Shown here: in pieces, positions 1 to 8,544 of the stretch
Numbering within the stretch: position 1 is the first letter of the stretch
Layout: each line of letters begins with the position of its first letter
Source of the DNA: Bacteroidales bacterium
Lineage (GTDB): Bacteria > Bacteroidota > Bacteroidia > Bacteroidales > P3
Direction: 5' to 3'
Assembly: GCA_016292015.1 (NCBI GenBank)
Contig: JAEEZY010000020.1
Coordinates: 62,001-126,000 of the forward strand
DNA length: 64,000 bases
The notes under the pieces: generated by a model
Told to the model about the DNA's origin: nothing
The model's database searches: none
What the model saw: the letters and a program-made list of their open reading frames with translations, nothing else
Program-made: the position numbers and the translations under genes

Positions 1-97
1 CCATGAAGAAGAACAGCAGCATGAAGATGATGTCGGACATGGAACCCATGTTGAGACCTGGAGTCTCTTTGGCTTTCTTACCTGTAAATCTTGCCAT
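1..97 (-). CDS. exbD: ExbD/TolR-family biopolymer transporter, N-terminal fragment
   Basis: Only the first 32 codons lie in the window; the gene runs off its left edge. The visible protein opens with a short basic cytoplasmic stretch, then PGLNMGSMSD and a hydrophobic segment (IIFMLLFFFM). This is the usual ExbD/TolR layout, with Asp22 at the start of the single transmembrane helix, the position used in proton translocation. It starts 1 bp after the stop of the upstream exbD, and a GGAGGA Shine-Dalgarno lies inside the end of that gene, so the two are surely co-expressed. Tandem exbD genes after exbB are common in Bacteroidota, where the ExbB-ExbD motor energises TonB-dependent outer-membrane receptors. 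Confidence 0.88.
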   Translation of the reverse strand, partial: MARFTGKKAKETPGLNMGSMSDIIFMLLFFFM

Positions 98-98
98 A

Positions 99-674
99 TT
101 AGTTTCCTCCTACATTTTTAGGCTCAGCCTCGGAAATGGCAATGGGTATTGCCTTGTCTATGGCATCACGCTGTTTGTTCTTGATGTCAGCGTAGCCTTT
201 TCCAAACTTTTCCTTGGCAAGCTCGTTGCGCATCTCGTTAATAGCTGCTGTGAGTTCGTTCTGTACTTGGATGTACATGTCGTAGGATGTTCCGCGGTCA
301 TTCTGCAGAGAGATGATTCCTCTTGATACAGGATATGTGGCGTGGAATTCCTCGATATATACGTCCTCCTTTTCAGGAAGGGTTTCTTTGTTCTGCGGAT
401 TGCCCAGGAACTCTTTTGCTCTGTCCTTAAGGTTCCGAACGTCGCCAATCTCACCGTTGAACAGCAAACGATCCTTGCTGTTTATCTTGACGATAAAGAT
501 GTTACGCTCTCGCACCTCAGGCTTGTCCTCGTTGGGAGGCAGCAGCGGAGGCAGACGACGTGCTATTCCCTGATCCGTATTGATGCTTGACGTCAACAGG
601 AAGAAGGTTAACAGCAGGAACGAGATGTCGGCCATCGAGCTGGTGTTCAATCCTGGTGTTTTTCTTTTACCCAT
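99..674 (-). CDS. exbD: ExbD/TolR-family biopolymer transporter
   Basis: A 191-residue ExbD homologue: short cytoplasmic N-terminus, PGLNTSSMAD motif with the conserved helix aspartate at Asp16, one transmembrane segment (about 17-33), then a periplasmic domain. It is about 50 residues longer than E. coli ExbD; the extra length is a charged periplasmic region rich in Lys and Glu. With ExbB it would form the proton-driven motor that powers TonB or a similar energy transducer. It is the third gene of a minus-strand operon (exbB, a membrane protein, exbD, exbD), 35 bp after the preceding gene. The ATG at 672-674 is preceded by an A-rich leader. Confidence 0.9.
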   Translation of the reverse strand: MGKRKTPGLNTSSMADISFLLLTFFLLTSSINTDQGIARRLPPLLPPNEDKPEVRERNIFIVKINSKDRLLFNGEIGDVRNLKDRAKEFLGNPQNKETLPEKEDVYIEEFHATYPVSRGIISLQNDRGTSYDMYIQVQNELTAAINEMRNELAKEKFGKGYADIKNKQRDAIDKAIPIAISEAEPKNVGGN

Positions 675-709
675 ATTGAGAAAGTTTAATGTCTAGTTAA
701 ACTGACTTC

Positions 710-1132
710 TTATTTCTTAAAAAACTTGGCGACTTCCACATAGATGATGGCGAGTACCGACAAGGCAAACAGCACGTAGGTGGTGATGCAGGCGGTACCA
801 ACCATTTTCGATGTGCCCTGAGTTGCACCGTTCTTGTCAAGGAAGACCTGGCTTACGTCGTTACCCTTCGAAAGCAGGAAGGCAACGAGCACAAGCGCTA
901 TGAGTATTCCGAGACCGATGAGGAACTTCCAGCCCTTACCCTTGATAATTCGCATAACAAGGAATCCGAGGATGGCCACTCCACTGACACTGATGAAGGC
1001 TATGAGCATCCAGAATGCGGTGTCGAAGAACGCCGAACTGCCCTTCATCGCGAACAGTATGGCGAAGATGGAGCCAATAATCGCGAGACAAAGGCAGATT
1101 ATCGTTATAAGTTTATCTGTTTTCTCTTTCAT
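710..1132 (-). CDS. small polytopic membrane protein of the exb operon, unknown function
   Basis: A 140-residue protein with four likely transmembrane segments (about 9-31, 38-60, 69-90, 111-136), a basic loop KGKGW near residue 65 and a basic C-terminus KFFKK. I recognise no enzymatic motif. It sits between exbB (51 bp upstream) and exbD (35 bp downstream) on the same strand, so it probably works with or is assembled into the ExbB-ExbD motor. That is inference from position. The reading frame is intact and starts with ATG. Confidence 0.75.
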   Translation of the reverse strand: MKEKTDKLITIICLCLAIIGSIFAILFAMKGSSAFFDTAFWMLIAFISVSGVAILGFLVMRIIKGKGWKFLIGLGILIALVLVAFLLSKGNDVSQVFLDKNGATQGTSKMVGTACITTYVLFALSVLAIIYVEVAKFFKK

Positions 1133-1183
1133 AATAGTTCAAGGATTATTTGTTCTACAATAGGTTTTCACTCCTCGACACTA

Positions 1184-2008
1184 TTATTTTTGATGTTTCA
1201 CGAGAATGTCCATGAAGGCAATGGAACCATCCTCCATCTGGGCAACAAGGCTCTCGATTTTGGTGATGAGGTAGTTGTAGAAAATCTGAAGGATGATAGC
1301 GACAATAAGACCAAACACCGTGGTCAACAGAGCAACCTTCATACCACCGGCCACAACCGTCGGGCTGATATCACCAGCAGCTTCGATAGCGTCGAATGCG
1401 CCAACCATACCGATAACAGTACCGAGGAATCCGAATGATGGGGCAAGAGCTATGAACAATGCAATCCATGTCATGTTGCTCTCCAAACGGGCCATCTGTA
1501 CGCCACCGTAAGAGGTGACAGCTTTCTCAACATTGTCAAGACCAGAATTGATACGGTCGAGACCTTGATAGAAGATGCCGGCCACGGGGCCGCGGGTGTT
1601 GCGGCAGAGTTCCTTTGCAGCGTCATAGTTGCCGTTCTTAACATTGTCCTCAATGCCATCGAGAAGTTTCTTGACATTGGTGGTGGACATGTTCAGGTAG
1701 AGTATGCGCTCGATAACGAGAGCCATACCGAGAATGAGGCAGAGAAGCACGGGTGTCATCCAGCCTGCGCCACCTTCGATATATTTTTCTTTCAAAACTT
1801 GATGGAAGGATTTGGTGGTCTCTTCGGCAGGAGCGACCTCTTCCTCTGCTTCTGCTGTGGCCTCGTCAACGGCGGGAGCTGCGGTTTCGTCAAGTTGTTC
1901 TGTTGCGTTGGGGTCAGGTGCAGCGGCTGCATCCTGCGCTTTCAGTCCATTGAAATTGGAGAATGTCAACAATCCTACGATTGACAACAAAGCGATTACT
2001 TTTTTCAT
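1184..2008 (-). CDS. exbB: MotA/TolQ/ExbB proton channel family protein
   Basis: A 274-residue ExbB homologue, the channel subunit of the proton-driven motor that energises TonB-dependent transport. It begins with a cleavable-looking signal sequence (1-24, LKAQ), followed by an Ala/Pro/Glu-rich acidic linker (about 25-65) that is probably periplasmic. The ExbB core follows, with a first helix at about 82-104 and two C-terminal helices containing the FLGTVIGMVGAF block typical of MotA/TolQ/ExbB proteins. The signal-plus-acidic-linker extension is absent from E. coli ExbB but is common in Bacteroidota. It is the first gene of the operon; a TAnnTTTG box lies 63 bp upstream. Confidence 0.92.
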   Translation of the reverse strand: MKKVIALLSIVGLLTFSNFNGLKAQDAAAAPDPNATEQLDETAAPAVDEATAEAEEEVAPAEETTKSFHQVLKEKYIEGGAGWMTPVLLCLILGMALVIERILYLNMSTTNVKKLLDGIEDNVKNGNYDAAKELCRNTRGPVAGIFYQGLDRINSGLDNVEKAVTSYGGVQMARLESNMTWIALFIALAPSFGFLGTVIGMVGAFDAIEAAGDISPTVVAGGMKVALLTTVFGLIVAIILQIFYNYLITKIESLVAQMEDGSIAFMDILVKHQK

Positions 2009-2070
2009 AATTGTTTAGAATGTTAATTATTAATTAGTTGTTAAATTTGCTTTTTTGAGTGTTACAAGTG

Positions 2071-2078
2071 CAAATATA
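2071..2078 (-). promoter_or_regulatory. putative -7 box TATATTTG of the exbB operon
   Basis: On the minus strand this reads TATATTTG, an exact fit to the Bacteroidota -7 consensus TAnnTTTG, 63 bp before the exbB ATG. No TTTG element at the ideal 19-21 bp spacing is seen. The surrounding AT-rich gap between exbB and the polyprenyl synthase gene contains no other obvious signal. Confidence 0.5.
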
Positions 2079-2140
2079 CTTTATTTTTTCACAAAAGCAT
2101 ATTTTTTTGTGTTTTTTATTTTCCAAGGTTACTTCTAGCT

Positions 2141-3112
2141 CTATTTTTTTCTTCCCGACAACATGGCGAGCAGCTCTTTGAGAGGTGTTTTCCTATCGTT
2201 CGGGACATTGATGTTCTCCAGCTCATTCTGCGCATTTTCCAGCAATCTACGAATTTCCTTTTCTGCTTCTGCTTTGACCCCAAGATTGTTGTATATGTAC
2301 AAGATTTGTTCCACGGAGTGTTGGTCGTGTTTTGGTGTATTGTAAAGTTTTTGGAGCGCAGCGCTCTCCAGTCTTGGACACATAGCCAACGCTCGCAGTA
2401 TTACGTAGTTTTTTTTGTGGTCTCTTATATCCTGCCCGACGGCTTTCCCAAGCGTGCTTTGGTCTGCGTATGTGTCAAGGAGGTCATCCTGTATTTGGAA
2501 AGCGAGTCCCATGTTGATTCCGCAGTCGTAGATGCTTCGCAGCGATTCTTCGTCGGCCATTGCATACATGGCTCCTATCTTCATCGCTCCAGCCAATAGT
2601 ACGGCTGTTTTCTTCCTTATCATCATCATGTATTCTTCGAGGGAGACATCGTTCCTCGTCTCAAAGTTCATGTCGTACTGCTGTCCCTCACACACTTCTA
2701 TGGCAGTCTCGTTGAAACAGTTCAGTATTTCTCGTAGGTTTTCGTGTGGTTTACGCAGGAAATAGCGCCAAGCAAGTGCGTACATGGTGTCGCCAGAGAG
2801 TATGGCGGTGTTTTCGCCCCATCGGTTCCAGATTGTCGGCTTTCCGCGACGCAGTGGCGATTTGTCCATAAGGTCGTCGTGGAGGAGTGTGAAGTTGTGG
2901 AATGTCTCGATACCGAGTGCTGCCACGCTAACATTGGATGGGTCGCCCCCCATCATCTGATTAACGGCCATCAGCAGCGCGGGCCTCAGTCTCTTCCCTC
3001 CAAGCCGTAGTGTGTAGTCTATGGGCTCGTAAAGTTCGGTGGGCTCGTGCAGAAACGGCTCCTGCTCAAACAGTCGCTGCACATTGTCCATTATCTCTTT
3101 TAAATTGTCCAT
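2141..3112 (-). CDS. short-chain polyprenyl diphosphate synthase (FPP/GGPP type)
   Basis: A 323-residue trans-isoprenyl diphosphate synthase that condenses isopentenyl diphosphate with allylic diphosphates in the cytoplasm. Both Asp-rich Mg-binding motifs are present: HDDLMD (Asp79, 80, 83) followed by the RRGKPT arginines, and QDDLLD (Asp209, 210, 213). The GGKRLRP substrate-binding motif is at 38-44. Phe74, five residues before the first motif, suggests a short product (C15 or C20), but chain length cannot be fixed by eye. It is the last gene of the waaA-tamL-synthase run, 61 bp after tamL, and the ispF gene at 44.3 kb supplies the same pathway. Confidence 0.9.
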   Translation of the reverse strand: MDNLKEIMDNVQRLFEQEPFLHEPTELYEPIDYTLRLGGKRLRPALLMAVNQMMGGDPSNVSVAALGIETFHNFTLLHDDLMDKSPLRRGKPTIWNRWGENTAILSGDTMYALAWRYFLRKPHENLREILNCFNETAIEVCEGQQYDMNFETRNDVSLEEYMMMIRKKTAVLLAGAMKIGAMYAMADEESLRSIYDCGINMGLAFQIQDDLLDTYADQSTLGKAVGQDIRDHKKNYVILRALAMCPRLESAALQKLYNTPKHDQHSVEQILYIYNNLGVKAEAEKEIRRLLENAQNELENINVPNDRKTPLKELLAMLSGRKK

Positions 3113-3173
3113 GGTTTAAGGATTATAAGATTTTGGAGTGCTACATACTATACTATGCTCTCCCCGTTGCTCG

Positions 3174-5570
3174 CTAAAATGGATAGTCTATTCCAAAATT
3201 GGTGACTATCTGGTTGAAATTCCAATGCTCAGGTCTCCATCGGTATTCTTTGTTGTATCCTGGGTCGTACAGGGGAAGGCCAAAATCCAGTCGCAGTGTG
3301 AGAATGGATATGTTAGCCCTGATGCCGATACCTGCGCCCATAGCCATGCTTCTGAACATGTTGTTGAACCTAAACTCCCCGTCGGGAAACTCTTCGCTTT
3401 TGTGGATAAGCCATACGTTTCCAATGTCGGCGAATATGGCGCCTTCAAGAATCCAGGCGATGGGGAACCGCTGTTCTAGGTTTATGACCAATGTCATGTC
3501 TCCCATCTTTTCGAGCATACCCCCGTCGTTGCCGTTGTAGCATCCTGGTCCAAGTCGTCTGAGCTGCCAGGCTCGCATGGTTGTGGGGCCTCCGCCGAAG
3601 AAGGCTTTTTCATAGGGCATCATGCTGGAGTTTGCGTAGGGTATGCCGATGCCGAGCATGATGCGGCTGACAAAGGTGGATTTCTTACCCCAGTATAGGT
3701 AATTCTTGTATTCTATCGACGCTCTTGCATATTGTGAGTAGGGAACTCCCCATACTCTTCTTATGCCGTTTTCGTCGATGGGGCCGTTGAATGCTAGGCT
3801 GAGTCCATGCAGCAGGTTGCCGGCAGTTTCAGCGGTAAGGTGTACGTAGTGGAAGTTCTGCCTGCTGCCGATGATCTGTGTGCTATAGACGTAGTCGTAG
3901 CGTGCGTCCATGATGAAATGGTCGCTGTATTGGTATTTGAGTCTGAGGTCTGACAGGGCGTTGAGTCTGGAAACGAGTGCGGGGTCAAGGTTGAAGAACT
4001 TTACGAAGGTGAGCTCGATGGGTACCATCTGGTTACGTGCTCTTCGACTGTGGGTCCAGGTGTATGCGAGCGAAGTGTTGGCGGGGAATCGCTCGTAGTA
4101 GGGGCGGTACTGGTAGCTGCCTGCAATTGTGAACACGGTGTGGGGCCTCATGCGCTGCCACACAATGTTTCTTGTGCCGGGCAGCAGGAAGTTGGGTATG
4201 TCGAGCGATATGTTCAGGCCAGCCTCGAATGCGGAGAATGCATCTCGGAACTTTAGTGAGCGGTTGGTGAAAACAAGTTTGGGAAGTTCAAGCAGTAGGG
4301 ATCCTTCGACTTTCAGTATCTCGGCTCCTCCAAACAAGTTTTTGTTTTGGTAGCTGAGGGTGGTCTCGATTCCGAAGTTGCCGCTCGTGAAAAAGTTGCG
4401 ATTCTCCTTGGTCCCCAACGAGGAGGCGTTGTTGAGTTCTAAGGCAACGCTGAAACGGCGCTGGTCCGACCTCATCAACCTTACGGTGGCGTCAAGCAAC
4501 TTGTTGTCCTCGCTGCTGTTAGGCGACTCGTTGTATTTTATGTCGATGTATTTGAAGTTGCGTAGGCTCAAAAGCGAGTTGTAGCTGTTTGTTGTACTGC
4601 GCGGACGGTAGCGCTGGTTGTGGAAGAGTGTCAGCGCGCGACTTATTGTGCCGGGCCTTATTTCCATCTTCCCCGCTGGGTGTATGAAGGTATAGTCTGT
4701 CGTGAAGTGTTTGGTCTTGTAGTGATACACGGCTGTGTCCAGTCCAACATCTGAGGCCGAGGCCTGGGGGTATATGTAGATGTTGTCTATCTTGTGCACC
4801 TTCAGGTTGCTCTTTTCTCCGTCGTGACTTTGAGGTCTGTGCAGGTGCGTGGTTACGGTAAGTCCGTGATTACCGTAGTCTGTTGTGTCCACCACAAAGC
4901 TTATGAGTTCTTTTGAAGCGGTGTAGTAGCCTTCGTTCAGCAGATTCTCGTACAGACGTGTTCGCTCCTTCACCAGGTTGTCTCGGTCATACATCTCGCC
5001 GCTTTTGACATACGAGTCTGCAGCCCATTTTTCCATAAGTCCGTTCAGCGCCGTGTCCTCGCTAATGAATAACGCTTGTTCAATGTGGAATCTGGGAGAT
5101 GCCTTGATGTTGTATTGTATAGTGATGTTGCGCTTCTTTATTTTGAGCGTGTCGAAGGTTACTTGCGACTTGAAGCATCCTTTCGTCTCCATAAGTCCCT
5201 CAAGCTGCATGGCTGTCAGCTTGGCGTCATTCTCGCTGTACACCACTGGCGGCTGCCCTTTCTTCCTAAACCAGCGGTTTATTCGATTGTCCTTCTTCGG
5301 GCTTGATATGGTGTACAACCAGAGCTTGAACCTTATCGGGTCTATTCCCAGCACCTTCGAGTTCGGCTTTTGCCGTGCGTATTTCTTCTTTGAGCTCAGC
5401 GCTTCCTTCACCTCTTTCGTCACCTTGCTACTGTCGGCCATGGCTACCGTATACTTGTTCTTGTAAAGCACCATCTCGTCATCTTTGAGAAATCGCTCCA
5501 CGCGGCATGAGCTTATGCTCAAAGCCATCAATGCCAGCAGCATCGCCGTTATATGCTTTTTTTTATTCAG
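3174..5570 (-). CDS. tamL: TamL-type BamA/TamA-family outer-membrane lipoprotein
   Basis: An Omp85-superfamily protein of about 798 residues. It has a lipoprotein signal ending LSISSC, an N-terminal periplasmic region (POTRA-like) and a C-terminal beta-barrel with Omp85 hallmarks: FFGGGPTTMRAW, IFADIGNVWL, and the final FGIDYPF with a terminal aromatic. The lipidated form is the TamL variant of Bacteroidota, thought to act with TamB in outer-membrane biogenesis. The start is uncertain. The only ATG near the signal (5543) leaves a 12-residue uncharged leader, and a GTG at 5645 gives an implausible 47-residue basic extension. A CTG at 5570, overlapping the waaA stop as CTGA, gives an ideal signal (NKKKHITAMLLALMALSISSC). 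I chose the CTG; the start is about 50% sure, the identity much surer. Confidence 0.82.
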   Translation of the reverse strand: MNKKKHITAMLLALMALSISSCRVERFLKDDEMVLYKNKYTVAMADSSKVTKEVKEALSSKKKYARQKPNSKVLGIDPIRFKLWLYTISSPKKDNRINRWFRKKGQPPVVYSENDAKLTAMQLEGLMETKGCFKSQVTFDTLKIKKRNITIQYNIKASPRFHIEQALFISEDTALNGLMEKWAADSYVKSGEMYDRDNLVKERTRLYENLLNEGYYTASKELISFVVDTTDYGNHGLTVTTHLHRPQSHDGEKSNLKVHKIDNIYIYPQASASDVGLDTAVYHYKTKHFTTDYTFIHPAGKMEIRPGTISRALTLFHNQRYRPRSTTNSYNSLLSLRNFKYIDIKYNESPNSSEDNKLLDATVRLMRSDQRRFSVALELNNASSLGTKENRNFFTSGNFGIETTLSYQNKNLFGGAEILKVEGSLLLELPKLVFTNRSLKFRDAFSAFEAGLNISLDIPNFLLPGTRNIVWQRMRPHTVFTIAGSYQYRPYYERFPANTSLAYTWTHSRRARNQMVPIELTFVKFFNLDPALVSRLNALSDLRLKYQYSDHFIMDARYDYVYSTQIIGSRQNFHYVHLTAETAGNLLHGLSLAFNGPIDENGIRRVWGVPYSQYARASIEYKNYLYWGKKSTFVSRIMLGIGIPYANSSMMPYEKAFFGGGPTTMRAWQLRRLGPGCYNGNDGGMLEKMGDMTLVINLEQRFPIAWILEGAIFADIGNVWLIHKSEEFPDGEFRFNNMFRSMAMGAGIGIRANISILTLRLDFGLPLYDPGYNKEYRWRPEHWNFNQIVTNFGIDYPF

Positions 5571-6853
5571 GTTGTCAGCTGTTTGTTTACGGTTTCCATG
5601 ATTTTTACGGTGCTGCCGGTGTTGTCGGTCACATAATGCTTGCACACCTCCGAGGCTTTTCTTCTGTAATCATCGTCGCTCAGTAGGCGGTCCATTATTA
5701 CCTTCATCGTCTCGTACTTGCTGTATCCGAATCCGCCACCCATCCGTATGATGTCTTTTGCCTCTTGGAATTTCTTGTGGTTCGGTCCAAACACCACTGG
5801 CACTTCGTATGTGACGGCCTCTAGTATGTTGTGTATCCCTCGTCCGAAACCACCACCTATGTATGCCAAGTCCGCATATCGGTATATCCTCGATAGTAAC
5901 CCGATGTTGTCTATGATGAGAATGTTCGGTCTCGGATACCCTGGCAGAGTCTGATATGCTTTCCCTTCTTCCTGCTGCCTACTGCATGCTATAGAATATC
6001 TTATGCAGTGCTCTGGCCCAAACAGTTGCTCTATCTTCTCCAAGTGGGGCCGTGAAATTATATGCGGGGCTAATATGAGCCTCAATTCCATGGGGCTCTC
6101 ATCCAGGTACCGCCTCAGATTCTCCTCGTCTGGCTCCCAGCTGCTTCCCGCCACTATGCACCGTCCGGCATTGCCCTCCAGAAACCGCTCCACAGTCTCG
6201 TCTCCCTCGCTATTCTGTGCAATTGCTCTCACTTGGTCGAATCTTGTGTCTCCGGCCCGTGAACACCAGTCCACACCTCTCTCCTTCAGCAGTTTCAGCG
6301 ATTCGTCGTTCTGCACAAACAGGTGGTTGTAGCAGCCAAGCTGTCTTAAAAACCATCGTCCATACGGCTTGAAGAAATACTGGCTTTCTCTGAATATTGC
6401 CGAGAAGATGTATGTCTTAACGCTGCGTTTCTTCAACTCTCTGAGCGTGTTGAACCAAAAGTCGTACTTCACGAAGAACGCTGCCTCGGGCCTTATCGCT
6501 TCCACCAGCATCCGTGCGTTCTTCGGTGTGTCCATCGGCATGTATGTCACTCTGTCAGCCTCTTGGCAGTCTTTCCTCACCTCATATCCCGATGGCGAGA
6601 AAAACGTCACCCACACTTTGTAGTCCGGATGACCCTCCTTGAATTGACGTATCACAGGCCGCGCCTGTTCAAACTCACCTAGCGACGATGCGTGAAACCA
6701 TACCACACTCCCTTCCGGTCTCTCGCATTCCCACGTTGCCTTCCAGCCCTTTGTCATCAGGCGTGCCTTGCCGTTCCACAATGCTGCTATCCGCACCGCC
6801 GTGCCGTACAGCGCGATGCCGATGTTGTACAGGATATGTGTCGCATTAATCAA
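5567..6853 (-). CDS. waaA: 3-deoxy-D-manno-octulosonic acid (Kdo) transferase
   Basis: A 428-residue GT30 enzyme that transfers Kdo from CMP-Kdo to lipid IVA at the inner membrane, an essential step in lipopolysaccharide core synthesis. It has a short N-terminal membrane anchor (ILYNIGIALYG), the catalytic-base block FHASSLGEFEQ with Glu60, and the C-terminal CMP-Kdo binding block GGGFGRGIHNILEA followed by PVVFGPNH. Its length matches the family. No ATG exists near the N-terminus; the TTG at 6853 gives the expected start. The stop overlaps the proposed tamL start. Upstream lies one of the 11-bp repeat arrays. Confidence 0.93.
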   Translation of the reverse strand: MINATHILYNIGIALYGTAVRIAALWNGKARLMTKGWKATWECERPEGSVVWFHASSLGEFEQARPVIRQFKEGHPDYKVWVTFFSPSGYEVRKDCQEADRVTYMPMDTPKNARMLVEAIRPEAAFFVKYDFWFNTLRELKKRSVKTYIFSAIFRESQYFFKPYGRWFLRQLGCYNHLFVQNDESLKLLKERGVDWCSRAGDTRFDQVRAIAQNSEGDETVERFLEGNAGRCIVAGSSWEPDEENLRRYLDESPMELRLILAPHIISRPHLEKIEQLFGPEHCIRYSIACSRQQEEGKAYQTLPGYPRPNILIIDNIGLLSRIYRYADLAYIGGGFGRGIHNILEAVTYEVPVVFGPNHKKFQEAKDIIRMGGGFGYSKYETMKVIMDRLLSDDDYRRKASEVCKHYVTDNTGSTVKIMETVNKQLTT

Positions 6854-6921
6854 ACCAACCTATATAACGCAAATCCATCCCTCAAATTGTACCCTCCGCC
6901 AAAAGATATCAACCCGTCGCC

Positions 6922-7260
6922 TGCCTAAGACTACGGTAAGGGAAAAGTAATCGTTAAGTAATGATATGGCTATTACCCCCCTGTGATTCCTCTCCTTTCC
7001 ATCTCTCATCTTACTCCTGCCAACCTCCGTGTTCTTACAACAACCTAAACAAAACCTAATAACAACTAAGAACCAAGTAAGGGAAAAGTAAGCACTAGCC
7101 TAGCTCTAGCCTTGCTCAAGCCTAGTAAAAAGTCCTATCTGGCTAAGTCCAAAGTAGGAACGGGCTAAGAGAAAAGTAAGAGACCGGTAAGACAAAACCA
7201 AGAGCAATGTAAGAGCCCGGTCAAAGGAACGAGGGATGGAAGTAAAGCAAATATGGGATG
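6922..7260. repeat. array A: degenerate 11-bp tandem repeat, TAAG/CTAG type
   Basis: About 30 consecutive units keep an 11-bp register between waaA and the barrel gene at 7638. The clearest units lie from 7074 to 7249: CAAGTAAGGGA, AAAGTAAGCAC, TAGCCTAGCTC, TGGCTAAGTCC, AAAGTAGGAAC, GGGCTAAGAGA, AAAGTAAGAGA. The core TAAG or CTAG recurs at the same place in most units; a run in the same register is also seen at 6922-6976, and the middle (6977-7040) is weaker. Since 11 is not a multiple of three, no reading frame is maintained. The array is similar in sequence and orientation to array C (28231-28428), and a conserved non-repetitive flank follows both. Confidence 0.8.
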
Positions 7261-7309
7261 AAATTCTCTTGCGCGACGGGGCGTCAGGGTCAAATCCTAT
7301 ATTGTTTCC
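7258..7309. repeat. conserved flank of array A, shared with array C
   Basis: The 52 bp next to array A match the 51 bp after array C (28437-28487) at most positions. Both contain GAAATTCTC, then TGC, a variable centre, GTCAAATCCT and a terminal TAT-GTT-CC block. The match shows that arrays A and C are two copies of one element with a fixed end, not chance low-complexity sequence. No coding potential is seen here. Confidence 0.7.
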
Positions 7310-7637
7310 ATTCACATCTCCGTTGCATACTGCATCGAGCCAGGTTCAATATCAATGTAAGGATAAATATATCATCTATTAATACTGTCAATAAGTTAGC
7401 TCTAATGCGTGGCGTTTTTCGATTGCACTTATACAATTCTTTGGACAAAGTGTCGAATATGCAGACGACTCCACTGCGAAGAATGTGCCTTTCTGGCCGA
7501 TACGCCCTTTCCGCTTTGTCGTATCGAACCGATGCCCTGTAAACACACACGCGGTGCTGTGCATAGCAAACACAATGCGCAAACAAGACAATCAAAATGA
7601 AATACTTTTTCGTTGCCAGGGGAGTCTGCAAATCCGC
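7310..7637. other. gene-free stretch, no clear content
   Basis: The rest of the waaA upstream gap. A minus-strand open frame (7290-7631) encodes a signal-peptide-like start (YFILIVLFAHCVCYAQ) but has no ATG, only a TTG, and its remainder resembles nothing I know. It could be a decayed small secreted protein. I see no terminator and no RNA gene. Confidence 0.4.
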
Positions 7638-8450
7638 CTAGTAGTAATAGTAGTCGTAGGCGGTCTTTCCCTTCAGTGGGAACATCCAGCAGAACTTCAA
7701 GGTGTAGGTCAGGTCGAAATACCGGTTATTGTCTTTTCCTCTCAGCCCTGCAAGCTGGTCGATGGTATATTCGCGAGTGGAGCGCATCCAACTCTGCGAC
7801 AGCTCGAATGTGAAGTAGAAGTTCACCAGGTTCAGATTGTTGCTCATGAACCAGTAGCCTATCCCTTCCGTCAGCACTCCGCCCATCCGCTGGTGGTCAT
7901 AGAGTTTCGCGTATGCGCCGTCAATCTGCGGGGCGTTCACCTCGTTCAGGTTGAATATGGTCTGCTGCTGTATCCATCCGCCCGTCAGCTTGAGCAAGAT
8001 TCCTGAATTAGGATTCTTCTTCGACACGCGGAATATCTTGCCGGCTCCTGCTCTCACGCTGAATCCTCGGTTGTAGCATGTCACCACCGCGTCGGTTCCG
8101 TTGGTTCCGATGATGATGCTGTCGCGTGTGAACATGTCCGCCATCCTTAGGTTGCGGCTCCTAAGGTTGTCGCTACCGAAGAAGAAATCGCCGTCGAGGA
8201 AAACAAGCCAGTTAGACTTGTACTTGTATATACCGTTTATACCGAAATTCAGAAACGGGAACTTGTACATATCGTACATAGTGGTGTACGGTGCTTTCGT
8301 CCCGTCTGGCTTCTTGCCGAACGATCCTCCTGGCGAGGGAAACACCGTCCCGAAATTGAACCCCACAATGTGGCACTCCAATGTGTCCTGTGTCAGCTTC
8401 TCCTGTGCTCCTCCACTAAAAGAGACAGCCATCAATAAAATGATGGCCAT
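7638..8450 (-). CDS. predicted outer-membrane beta-barrel protein, unknown function
   Basis: A 270-residue protein with a short signal-like N-terminus (AIILLMAVSFSGGAQ) followed by alternating polar and aromatic strands characteristic of a small outer-membrane barrel (NFGINGIYKYKSNWLVFLDGDFFFG, in two overlapping strands). It ends in the unusual aromatic tail YDYYYY. I recognise no family motif, so substrate and role are unknown. It lies 94 bp downstream of the alkaline phosphatase gene on the same strand and may be co-transcribed. The ATG at 8450 is the only good start; the frame stays open upstream to a TAG, so the signal could be slightly longer with a rare start codon. Confidence 0.7.
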   Translation of the reverse strand: MAIILLMAVSFSGGAQEKLTQDTLECHIVGFNFGTVFPSPGGSFGKKPDGTKAPYTTMYDMYKFPFLNFGINGIYKYKSNWLVFLDGDFFFGSDNLRSRNLRMADMFTRDSIIIGTNGTDAVVTCYNRGFSVRAGAGKIFRVSKKNPNSGILLKLTGGWIQQQTIFNLNEVNAPQIDGAYAKLYDHQRMGGVLTEGIGYWFMSNNLNLVNFYFTFELSQSWMRSTREYTIDQLAGLRGKDNNRYFDLTYTLKFCWMFPLKGKTAYDYYYY

Positions 8451-8544
8451 TCTCGAAAGTCTATGTGTCAGGCTGTTGATGATAGGTTGGATGTTGATAA
8501 GTTGTGGAACGTTTTTTTTCTAAGTGCAGTCAGCCTCCCATTGC

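Noticed and set aside
7290..7631. 113-codon minus-strand frame with signal-like start upstream of array A
   Set aside because: It has only a TTG start, no recognisable domain after the hydrophobic part and no promoter; kept only as a note in the gap entry.
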